A stretch of 39,246 bases of DNA from CALIBK01 sp037444165 (GTDB lineage: Bacteria > Desulfobacterota > BSN033 > UBA1163). Below, piece by piece: positions 32,957-39,246 of this stretch; positions within the stretch are counted from its first letter, which is position 1, and each line of letters opens with the position of its first letter. The stretch lies in assembly GCA_037444165.1 (NCBI GenBank), contig JBBIMX010000016.1:1-39246 (forward strand). Reading direction: 5' to 3'. Below the pieces are notes generated by a model. The model saw nothing but the letters and a program-made list of their open reading frames with translations. It searched no databases and was not told the DNA's origin. The position numbers and the translations under genes are program-made.

Positions 32957-34924
32957 TCAAGAAGGAGATTCAAGTTTTAAGTAACAGATCTCTCCTTTTT
33001 CAATGATGGCCCCGGGTTTAGGGGTCTGCTCAGCGACCTTTCCGCTTCCTGTCACCTTGATGATGAGTCCTTTCCCTTCAATCCGGCTCAGGGCACTTCT
33101 GATGGAGAGCCCAGTCAGATCTGGCATAATCATCTTCCCCGTTTCCTCTCCAATTCTTTCTTTTTCCAGGGAAGGTCGAACGTCTTTGATTTCTCTTACC
33201 GAGGGGAGTTCATTTTTGACAATCTGAATTCCCTTGGGAAGGACATTAAGATATGGAAGGGCCTTTTCAACGATCGCCCTAAAGACAGGGGCTGCAACCA
33301 CTCCTCCAAAATTATTTCCTCGAGGCTCATCAATGACTACGACGACCACAATCTTAGGATCTTCTACAGGCGCCAATCCCATAAATCCACTCATATAGTG
33401 TTCGGTGGAATAACCCCCTAAAATGGGATCCACTTTCTGGGCCGTCCCTGTCTTGCCCGCAATCTCATATCCCTGAGGAACGGCTTGCTCCCCTGTGCCC
33501 CCTTTTTCCGTTGTGGCTCTGAGTAAGGAGATGAGGGTTTTACAGGTCTCCTCGGAGAGGACTCGTTTGACCTCCTCGGGTTGAAAAGTCTGGATCACCT
33601 CTCCCTTCTCATCCGTTATCTTTTCGACAATATAGGGTCTCATCTGTCTTCCACCATTGGCGATGGTGGAAAGGGCCACCGCCAATTGAATCCCGGTCAC
33701 TGAAATACCCTGTCCAAAGGAGATCGTATCTAAGGAAACGGGGGACCAGTATCTCGGATGGTGAAGGATGCCATTGGCCTCTCCAGGAAGACCCACTCGA
33801 GTCTTTTCTCCAAAACCAAACTCCCGAATATAACGATAGAACCGATCTTTCCCCATCTTCTCTCCAACCTTCGAGGCCCCGATATTGCTCGAAACTTTCA
33901 GGATCTGTTTGAAGGTCAACCATCCATGGGGAGAATGATCCCGGATGGTTCGATCATAAACGCTGTAGGCTCCATTTTCACAGTAAAAGGAGTCCGAGGG
34001 TTGAACGATTCTCTCTTCCAGAGCAGCGGCAGCCAGGAAGACCTTGAACATGGAGCCCGGTTCAAAGACATCTGTGATCGCTCGATTCTTCCAGGCCTTG
34101 GGTCGATAGTTTAAAAAATGATTGGGGTTGAATGCAGGAGAGGAGGCCATCGCCAAGATCCTTCCTGTCTTGGGCTCCATGATAATGGCCATCCCTCCCT
34201 TTGCCTCCCATTTTTGAACCGCCTGTTCCAGTTCCACCTCTGCAATCCGTTGAAGATGGGCATCCAAAGTAAGGATGATATTTCGAGATTGGCTTTCTTT
34301 CTCAATGGGAGGATCGCTGAGAAAGATCCCTCTACCGATGGCATCCCTTTCCATCATCCAAACCAGGGGTTTGCCGTTGAGCAGCGCATTGTATTGAAAT
34401 TCAATCCCCTCCAACCCCTTCGAATCGAGGCCCACAAACCCGACGACATGCGCAGCCAAATGACCATAAGGATAGAACCGCTTATTTTCTTTTAAAAAAT
34501 GGATACCTGGAAAGCGAAGAGCCTTGATCGCTTCGGCCTCCTTGGGGGAGATCTGTCTCTTGATCCATTCAAACGACCTTCCCCTTCGCAATTTCTCCTG
34601 GATTTCTTTTGAATCGATCTGAAGGATTTTGGCTAATTCTCTTGCCGTTCTTTCTACCTCCACAACCTTTTTGGGTTCTGCATATACCGAATCCACCTCA
34701 AGACTCACGGCCAGTTCATTTCCATTTCGATCATAGATGACTCCCCTTTTAGGGAGAAGAGGGAATTCAGCCATTCTCTGCTGAGCGGCCAGGCGATAGA
34801 GCTGTTCCTTTTTAAGGACTTGGAGTTGAAACATCCTGCCTCCAATCAGGATAAAACAGCAGAAGAGGAGGGAGGTCAAAAAGATAATTCTAACTTTAAA
34901 CCAATTGATCGGTCTCCTTTTCAT
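32957..34924 (-). CDS. ftsI: Septal transpeptidase FtsI/PBP3 with C-terminal PASTA domain
   Basis: A 655-residue class B penicillin-binding protein that crosslinks septal peptidoglycan with FtsW. One N-terminal span (about residues 11-33) anchors it. The pedestal domain opens RGVIYDRNGNELAVS. The transpeptidase domain has S291-M-F-K294 (FEPGSMFK), S345-S-N347 and K491-T-G. Residues 599-653 (PDLTGLSIRSALSRIEGKGL and on) form one PASTA domain, which the E. coli protein (about 588 residues) lacks; PASTA tails are better known in Gram-positive PBPs and occur in Desulfobacterota-like genomes. Its start overlaps the ftsL stop by 4 bp. Confidence 0.96.
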   Translation of the reverse strand: MKRRPINWFKVRIIFLTSLLFCCFILIGGRMFQLQVLKKEQLYRLAAQQRMAEFPLLPKRGVIYDRNGNELAVSLEVDSVYAEPKKVVEVERTARELAKILQIDSKEIQEKLRRGRSFEWIKRQISPKEAEAIKALRFPGIHFLKENKRFYPYGHLAAHVVGFVGLDSKGLEGIEFQYNALLNGKPLVWMMERDAIGRGIFLSDPPIEKESQSRNIILTLDAHLQRIAEVELEQAVQKWEAKGGMAIIMEPKTGRILAMASSPAFNPNHFLNYRPKAWKNRAITDVFEPGSMFKVFLAAAALEERIVQPSDSFYCENGAYSVYDRTIRDHSPHGWLTFKQILKVSSNIGASKVGEKMGKDRFYRYIREFGFGEKTRVGLPGEANGILHHPRYWSPVSLDTISFGQGISVTGIQLAVALSTIANGGRQMRPYIVEKITDEKGEVIQTFQPEEVKRVLSEETCKTLISLLRATTEKGGTGEQAVPQGYEIAGKTGTAQKVDPILGGYSTEHYMSGFMGLAPVEDPKIVVVVVIDEPRGNNFGGVVAAPVFRAIVEKALPYLNVLPKGIQIVKNELPSVREIKDVRPSLEKERIGEETGKMIMPDLTGLSIRSALSRIEGKGLIIKVTGSGKVAEQTPKPGAIIEKGEICYLKLESPS

Positions 34925-35262
34925 CGGATGACAATCACCTGATCCGCTTTTGGTTTGACCATCCTCAATTCTTCAGTCGCGATCTTCTCGATTCGCTCAT
35001 AGGATTTGAGCATCGCGATTTCTATTCGTAATCGTTTATTGATCTCTTGGAGGGCTCTTTCTTCCTTCAGGGCCTTTGAAATCTCGTATCCATACTGGAT
35101 GACCTGAATCCTCGACCACACATAGAAGAGAGAGCCTCCGATCAGAAGGAGCAGGAAGAGACTGAAAAGGAGGATCTGTTTTAATTTCCTCTCCCTCATT
35201 CTCCCTTTCGAATTGGATTCTTCCCGGAGAAGATGTTCACTTCTTCCTTTGTATTCCCTCAT
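34921..35262 (-). CDS. ftsL: Cell division protein FtsL
   Basis: A 113-residue bitopic protein: a basic cytoplasmic tail of about 28 residues, one span (ILLFSLFLLLLIGGSLFYVW) and a periplasmic coiled coil (ISKALKEERALQEINKRLRIEIAMLKSYERIEKIATEELRM). This is the size and layout of FtsL, which pairs with FtsB and FtsQ and activates FtsWI. Sequence identity is low in this family, so the call rests largely on position between rsmH and ftsI. Confidence 0.9.
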   Translation of the reverse strand: MREYKGRSEHLLREESNSKGRMRERKLKQILLFSLFLLLLIGGSLFYVWSRIQVIQYGYEISKALKEERALQEINKRLRIEIAMLKSYERIEKIATEELRMVKPKADQVIVIR

Positions 35263-35271
35263 CCCGAAGCC

Positions 35272-36156
35272 TCACACCCTTTCGGCACATCGAAGTTTCG
35301 CACTCCGAGACCGAGGATTCTCCCTCTGCTCCTCTCTCGTAGGGATAATGGGTTTGGGAGTAATGACTTTGATCACCCCTCCTTTTTCCCATTTTCGAAA
35401 TGCCTCCTTAACGATTCGGTCCTCAAGGGAATGAAAAGAAAGAATCACGATTCGCCCCCCCCTTTTCAGAACCTGCCATCCCGAGTCGAGAATCTTGCTT
35501 AAATTCTCAAGTTCATTGTTGAGTTTGATTCGGATGGCCTGAAATGTCTTTGTGGCTGGGTCCATCCTTTTGGGGCGAAATCTCTCAGGAATAGCTTGAA
35601 GGACAACCCTTCGAAGAGCCCGGGTCGTTCGGATGGGCTGTTTTTCTCTTTCTCTCACGATGGCTTTGGCAATTCTTCGGGCCCAAGGCTCCTCCCCATA
35701 CTCCTTTAACATTCTTTCAAGTTCGGGGAAGGAGAGACGATTGATGAGATCGGCCGCCGTTGTTTCGGCTCGCTGATCCATTCTCATGTCCAGAGGACCC
35801 TCTTTTTGGAAACTAAAACCTCTCTCCCCCTTTTCTAATTGAATGGAAGAAAGCCCCAGATCCAGAAGAATCCCATCCACTTCTTTAATATTCTCCTTCT
35901 TCAATACCTCCAAGAGATAGATAAAATTCTCCCTGATAATTCGGACTCTCTCTCCATAAGGCTCCAATCTCTTCCGTGCCTCTTGGAGGGCCTCTTCGTC
36001 CCATTCTATTCCGATGAGGATTCCATCGGGTCCTGTCCTCTTAAGAATCTCCTCGGCGTGCCCTCCCCCTCCTAAAGTGGCATCCACATAGATTTTGCCC
36101 GAATTACACTGTAAATAACTCATCACCTCATCCACCATGACAGGGATATGGGTCAA
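35272..36156 (-). CDS. rsmH: 16S rRNA m4C1402 methyltransferase RsmH (MraW)
   Basis: A 294-residue SAM-dependent methyltransferase that makes N4-methylcytidine 1402 in 16S rRNA. It opens THIPVMVDEVMSYL, has the SAM loop VDATLGGGGHAEEIL, GILLDLGLSSIQLEKGERGFSFQKEGPLDMRMD (family signature), TFQAIRIKLNNEL and ILSFHSLEDRIVKEAF. It lies 11 bp after mraZ and 9 bp before ftsL. Confidence 0.98.
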   Translation of the reverse strand: MTHIPVMVDEVMSYLQCNSGKIYVDATLGGGGHAEEILKRTGPDGILIGIEWDEEALQEARKRLEPYGERVRIIRENFIYLLEVLKKENIKEVDGILLDLGLSSIQLEKGERGFSFQKEGPLDMRMDQRAETTAADLINRLSFPELERMLKEYGEEPWARRIAKAIVREREKQPIRTTRALRRVVLQAIPERFRPKRMDPATKTFQAIRIKLNNELENLSKILDSGWQVLKRGGRIVILSFHSLEDRIVKEAFRKWEKGGVIKVITPKPIIPTREEQRENPRSRSAKLRCAERV

Positions 36157-36167
36157 TGGTTTAAACC

Positions 36168-36611
36168 CTATAGACCAAGAGTCGCCAGCGTATTTCTGAT
36201 CTGATCAAAGCCTTCTTCGACTTGACGAACCACTTCGAGCCAGCGCTCCTTGGCAAAGATTTCAATGAATCGACCCTCTCCCACCAGAACCACATCCTTC
36301 TTAAGATTGGCATAATCTCTTAAAGATTGGGGAATCAGGAGCCTTCCTAATTTATCGATCGTACAGTCTATGGCACTCGAATAAAAATATCTAAGAAAAG
36401 CACTGGTCTCTTTCCTCATAATCGAAAAAGAACCGATCTTCTGCTCAACCAATAGATTCCACTCCTCATAGGGGAAGGCTACCAGGCAGCCGTCAAAGTT
36501 GGTGATGACCAATCGATCATCGTATTTTTTGTTCAGGATTTCTCGGAATTTGGAGGGAATACTGATACGACCCTTTGAGTCTATGGTGTGTTCATATCGA
36601 CCACGAAACAC
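36168..36611 (-). CDS. mraZ: Transcriptional regulator MraZ
   Basis: A 147-residue double-AbrB-fold DNA-binding protein. Each half carries the DxxxR-type MraZ motif: DSKGRISIPSKFREIL and DKLGRLLIPQSLRDYA. In E. coli it is an oligomeric repressor of its own dcw operon. It starts with GTG, preceded by GGGGGTGA. Three evenly spaced GTGGG-type boxes lie between its promoter and start, so self-repression is likely here too. Confidence 0.97.
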   Translation of the reverse strand: MFRGRYEHTIDSKGRISIPSKFREILNKKYDDRLVITNFDGCLVAFPYEEWNLLVEQKIGSFSIMRKETSAFLRYFYSSAIDCTIDKLGRLLIPQSLRDYANLKKDVVLVGEGRFIEIFAKERWLEVVRQVEEGFDQIRNTLATLGL

Positions 36612-36638
36612 CTTTCACCCCCTGAATTTTAAAACCAT

Positions 36639-36663
36639 ACCACCTTTTCCCACTTTTTCCCAC
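36639..36663 (-). promoter_or_regulatory. MraZ operator: three GTGGG-type boxes at 10-bp spacing
   Basis: Read leftward: GTGGG (36659-36663), GTGGG (36649-36653) and GTGGT (36639-36643), each one helical turn apart with A-rich spacers. This matches the direct TGGGN repeats bound by E. coli MraZ. The boxes lie just downstream of the -10 box, over or after the predicted start. Confidence 0.8.
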
Positions 36664-36673
36664 TTAGGATTAA

Positions 36674-36702
36674 CTGATACACGGAAAAATAAAATTTGTC
36701 AA
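36674..36702 (-). promoter_or_regulatory. Main promoter of the dcw cluster
   Basis: Read leftward: TTGACA (36697-36702), 17 bp, TATCAG (36674-36679). The predicted start near 36667 is four bases from the first MraZ box. This is probably the main promoter for the whole 18-kb cluster. Confidence 0.65.
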
Positions 36703-36852
36703 GTAAAATTTTATAGTTATTCCATTTTTTTTTATATCCCCTTGAGACTACAATATCTTTGAAAATCAAAGTATTCAAACACTATATTTTGTAAACCTTT
36801 CAGGTCTATTTCATCACCAAAGACTGATAGGTTATGATTTGAATCCTTTGAT

Positions 36853-36881
36853 TTGACATTCCGATCGATCCTATCTAAAAT
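36853..36881 (+). promoter_or_regulatory. Promoter of ligA, predicting a leaderless mRNA
   Basis: TTGACA (36853-36858), 17 bp, TAAAAT (36876-36881). The usual start point, seven bases on, is the A of the ligA ATG at 36888. Confidence 0.65.
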
Positions 36882-36887
36882 AAAAAC

Positions 36888-38891
36888 ATGGTTCCCGAAG
36901 CGATAAAAAAGAGAGTAGAAAAACTTCGAGAAGAGATCGAATACCATAATTATCGATATTATGTCCTTGACCAGCCTGAAATCTCGGATGCCGAGTATGA
37001 TCGCTTGATGAGGGAGTTGGAAAGGCTCGAGGAACAATATCCTGAGCTTCGCTCTCCCAATTCCCCTACTCAACGTGTCGGAGCTCCCCCCTTAGAAGCC
37101 TTTGAGATTGTCCGCCACACCATTCCCATGCTCAGCCTTTCCAATGCCTTTAATGAAACCGAGGCAAAAGAGTTCGACAAGAGGGTAAAACGTTTCCTGG
37201 GATCCTCTTCAGATATTGCTTATGTCGCTGAGCCCAAGCTGGATGGATTGGCCGTGGAACTGGTGTATGAAAGGGGGCTTTTTACGATTGGATCGACCCG
37301 TGGAGACGGAGTGAATGGAGAGAATATTACCCAGAATTTAAGAACGATCAAGACGATCCCTCTCCAACTCATCAGAAAAGAGATTCCCGTCCCCGAACGG
37401 TTGGAAGTTCGGGGAGAAGTGATCATGCAAATCAAAAAGTTTGAGGAACTCAATCGAAGACGGAAAGAAGCAGGGGAGCCTCTTTTTGCTAACCCGAGAA
37501 ATGCGGCGGCCGGATCGGTTCGTCAGTTAGATTCAAAAATCACTGCATCCCGTCCCCTTGAAATCTATTTCTATGGAATAGGAGAGGTGAGGGGATGGGC
37601 TTTTAAAACCCAGTGGGAAATTCTCCAAACCCTCCCAAAATGGGGACTCAGAACCAATCCTCATGTTCGAAGGTGTAAACATATCGAAGAGGTCATCGAG
37701 TACTACCATGAAATGAGCGAACGGCGAGAAAAACTTCCCTATGAGATCGACGGAATTGTGATTAAAGTCGATCGTCTTGATCTTCAGGCCCGTTTAGGGG
37801 AAATATCGCGAAGTCCTCGTTGGGCCTTGGCCTTTAAGTTTCAACCCAAACAGGAAACCACGAAGATTCTCGATATCATTGTCCAGGTGGGAAGAACAGG
37901 AGTCCTCACCCCGGTAGCGATCATGGAGCCTGTGAGAGTCGGCGGGGTCGAAGTGAGTCGAGCGACCCTCCATAATCAGGACGAGATCGATCGGCTGGAT
38001 GTGAGAATTGGAGATACCGTTATTGTCCAGAGGGCTGGAGATGTCATTCCCGAAGTGGTTCAGGTCATCCCTTCCAAGAGAAAAGGAACGGAGAAGAAAT
38101 TCAAGATGCCTTCCAAATGCCCTGTCTGCGGAGCAGAGGTGGTCCGGGAAGAAGCCCTTCATCGCTGTATTGGCCTGGACTGCCCAGCCCAATTGAAAGG
38201 CCGAATCAAACACTTTGCTTCCAAAAGGGCAATGGATATCGAAGGGCTGGGCACGAAATTGACGGATCAACTGGTCGACAAGGGATTGGTCAAAGATGTG
38301 GCTGACCTTTACTATCTCAAAAAAGAAGACCTCATCGCCCTGGAACGGATGGCTGATAAATCTGCCCAGAATATTATTGACGCCATTGAAAAGAGTAAGA
38401 ATAAGCCTTTAGGAAAATTTCTCTATGCCCTTGGGATTCGTCATGTTGGAGAAGCGACGGCTGAGGATCTGGCTCGTCACTTTCCCAGGTTAGAGGACTT
38501 CTTTCACCTGACGGAAGAAGATTTGATGAAGGTGGAAGGGATCGGCCCTGAAGTGGCTTCCAGTATAGTTCAATTCTTCAGAGACAAGAAGAATAAGGAG
38601 TCGATCGAGAGACTGAAGAAGGCGGGTATCAAACTGATTGGACCCCAGATGAGAGAGAAAGGAAGGCTTGCGGGAAAAACCTTTGTCTTTACCGGGACCC
38701 TCCAATCCTACGGAAGGGAGGAAGCTCGTAATCTCGTAGAATCCTTAGGGGGAATGACGGCATCCAGTGTCTCTAAAAAGGTGGATTTTGTGGTGGTGGG
38801 AGAGGATCCTGGCTCTAAACTCGAAAAGGCCAAAGCCCTTGGGATCAAACTCATCACCGAAGAAGAATTCAAAAAGCTGATCGGTCAATGA
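36888..38891 (+). CDS. ligA: NAD-dependent DNA ligase LigA
   Basis: A 667-residue ligase, normal length, which seals nicks in replication and repair using NAD. Domain Ia is at the N-terminus (YHNYRYYVLDQPEISDAEYDRLMREL). The adenylation site is K117-L-D-G (AEPKLDGLAVEL), with GDGVNGENITQNLRTI following. The OB fold contains VGRTGVLTPVAIMEPV, the four-Cys zinc finger is CPVC...CIGLDC, helix-hairpin-helix repeats follow (about 460-580), and a BRCT domain from about residue 588 (LAGKTFVFTGTLQSYGREEA) ends the protein. No ribosome site precedes the ATG. It is divergent from the dcw cluster. Confidence 0.98.
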   Translation: MVPEAIKKRVEKLREEIEYHNYRYYVLDQPEISDAEYDRLMRELERLEEQYPELRSPNSPTQRVGAPPLEAFEIVRHTIPMLSLSNAFNETEAKEFDKRVKRFLGSSSDIAYVAEPKLDGLAVELVYERGLFTIGSTRGDGVNGENITQNLRTIKTIPLQLIRKEIPVPERLEVRGEVIMQIKKFEELNRRRKEAGEPLFANPRNAAAGSVRQLDSKITASRPLEIYFYGIGEVRGWAFKTQWEILQTLPKWGLRTNPHVRRCKHIEEVIEYYHEMSERREKLPYEIDGIVIKVDRLDLQARLGEISRSPRWALAFKFQPKQETTKILDIIVQVGRTGVLTPVAIMEPVRVGGVEVSRATLHNQDEIDRLDVRIGDTVIVQRAGDVIPEVVQVIPSKRKGTEKKFKMPSKCPVCGAEVVREEALHRCIGLDCPAQLKGRIKHFASKRAMDIEGLGTKLTDQLVDKGLVKDVADLYYLKKEDLIALERMADKSAQNIIDAIEKSKNKPLGKFLYALGIRHVGEATAEDLARHFPRLEDFFHLTEEDLMKVEGIGPEVASSIVQFFRDKKNKESIERLKKAGIKLIGPQMREKGRLAGKTFVFTGTLQSYGREEARNLVESLGGMTASSVSKKVDFVVVGEDPGSKLEKAKALGIKLITEEEFKKLIGQ

Positions 38892-38944
38892 AAAAACCCT
38901 TCTTTTAAAACCCTTCTTGAATGGGTCTTCACCCCATCAGGTAA

Positions 38945-38980
38945 CCCCCTCACTGAAAGGGGGAAATCATTTTTCTCTTT
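38945..38980 (+). terminator. Likely terminator of ligA
   Basis: CCCCCT (38945-38950) pairs with AGGGGG (38958-38963), loop of 7 nt, followed after a few bases by TTTTTCTCTTT. A weaker ATGGG/CCCAT hairpin lies just before it. The rest of the ligA-DUF47 gap shows nothing else. Confidence 0.55.
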
Positions 38981-39045
38981 CCTTCTTTTTACAATTTAAT
39001 TATACTCAACGAAAAGTTTAGAAATCATAAAATGGAGGAAGGCCT

Positions 39046-39246
39046 ATGGGAATTTTCAGAAAGGGAAGGGAACGGGAGGTCATCACCATGATCTTCAATC
39101 ATCTTCAAAAGGTCCAAGAATGCCTCGAGCAGGCTCAAAAGACAATGAGTCATTACATGGATGGAAAGATTGAGGAAGCTAAAGCAGAGGCTCTCAAGAC
39201 AGATCATCTGGAACTGAGGCAGACCATATTCGACGAGCCATTGTGG
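39046..39246 (+). CDS. DUF47/PhoU-like protein, 3' end cut by window edge
   Basis: The first 67 residues of a gene running off the window. The start MGIFRKGREREVITMIFNHLQKVQECLEQAQ and following helices resemble the DUF47 (PhoU-like) family, long helical bundles often encoded beside a Pit-type phosphate transporter and thought to modulate it. The ATG at 39046 has GGAGGAAGG upstream; another ATG at 39032 opens only a short dead-end frame. The assignment rests on a short piece. Confidence 0.6.
   Translation, partial: MGIFRKGREREVITMIFNHLQKVQECLEQAQKTMSHYMDGKIEEAKAEALKTDHLELRQTIFDEPLW

Noticed and set aside
39032..39090. ATG at 39032 as the start of the last gene
   Set aside because: Its frame stops after 19 codons; the ATG at 39046 opens the long frame with a well-placed ribosome site.

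Overview
The window is a stretch of chromosome from a Gram-negative, probably anaerobic bacterium of moderate G+C content. A lipid A enzyme (LpxC), a complete division and cell-wall (dcw) cluster, a tungsten/molybdenum-type aldehyde ferredoxin oxidoreductase (AOR), a TRAP transporter and two radical SAM proteins together suggest a Desulfobacterota (deltaproteobacterial) or related lineage. That placement is inference; no rRNA gene is present. No insertion sequence, phage, CRISPR array or tRNA was seen.

Region 1 (1-7.9 kb) is accessory metabolism: the 3' part of a family 2 glycosyltransferase; a leftward operon of M20 amidohydrolase, MFS transporter and DUF1460 protein; a TRAP transporter split into a rightward dctQM pair and a convergent leftward dctP, with a terminator hairpin between them; and a small cupin gene. 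The dctP and cupin promoters share an almost identical core.

Region 2 (7.9-15.1 kb) is the most unusual part. Between the cupin and AOR genes lies a compact leftward transcription unit with a near-consensus promoter, a perfect Shine-Dalgarno, an 18-codon ORF containing a CxxC motif, nested inverted repeats and a strong terminator. Next come AOR, a small excisionase-type HTH protein, an LpxC fused to an N-terminal NtrC-like receiver domain, a radical SAM protein with a cysteine-rich insert, a sirtuin divergent from it (the two promoters appear to share one palindromic -35 box), and a zinc-ribbon membrane protein behind a sigma-54-type promoter.

Region 3 (15.1-18.7 kb) is a leftward operon of a cobalamin-type radical SAM protein, an alpha/beta hydrolase and a YdjM-like membrane protein.

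Region 4 (18.7-36.7 kb) is the complete leftward dcw cluster in the order mraZ-rsmH-ftsL-ftsI-murE-murF-mraY-murD-ftsW-murG-murC-murB-ddl-ftsQ-ftsA-ftsZ. Many junctions are ATGA overlaps. The genes supply the cytoplasmic steps of peptidoglycan precursor synthesis (murB-F, ddl), lipid I and II formation (mraY, murG), septal polymerisation and crosslinking (ftsW, ftsI) and the divisome scaffold (ftsL, Q, A, Z). A promoter with three 10-bp-spaced MraZ boxes precedes mraZ.

Region 5 (36.7 kb to the end) holds a divergent ligA, whose promoter predicts a leaderless mRNA, a likely terminator, and the start of a DUF47/PhoU-like gene cut by the window edge.
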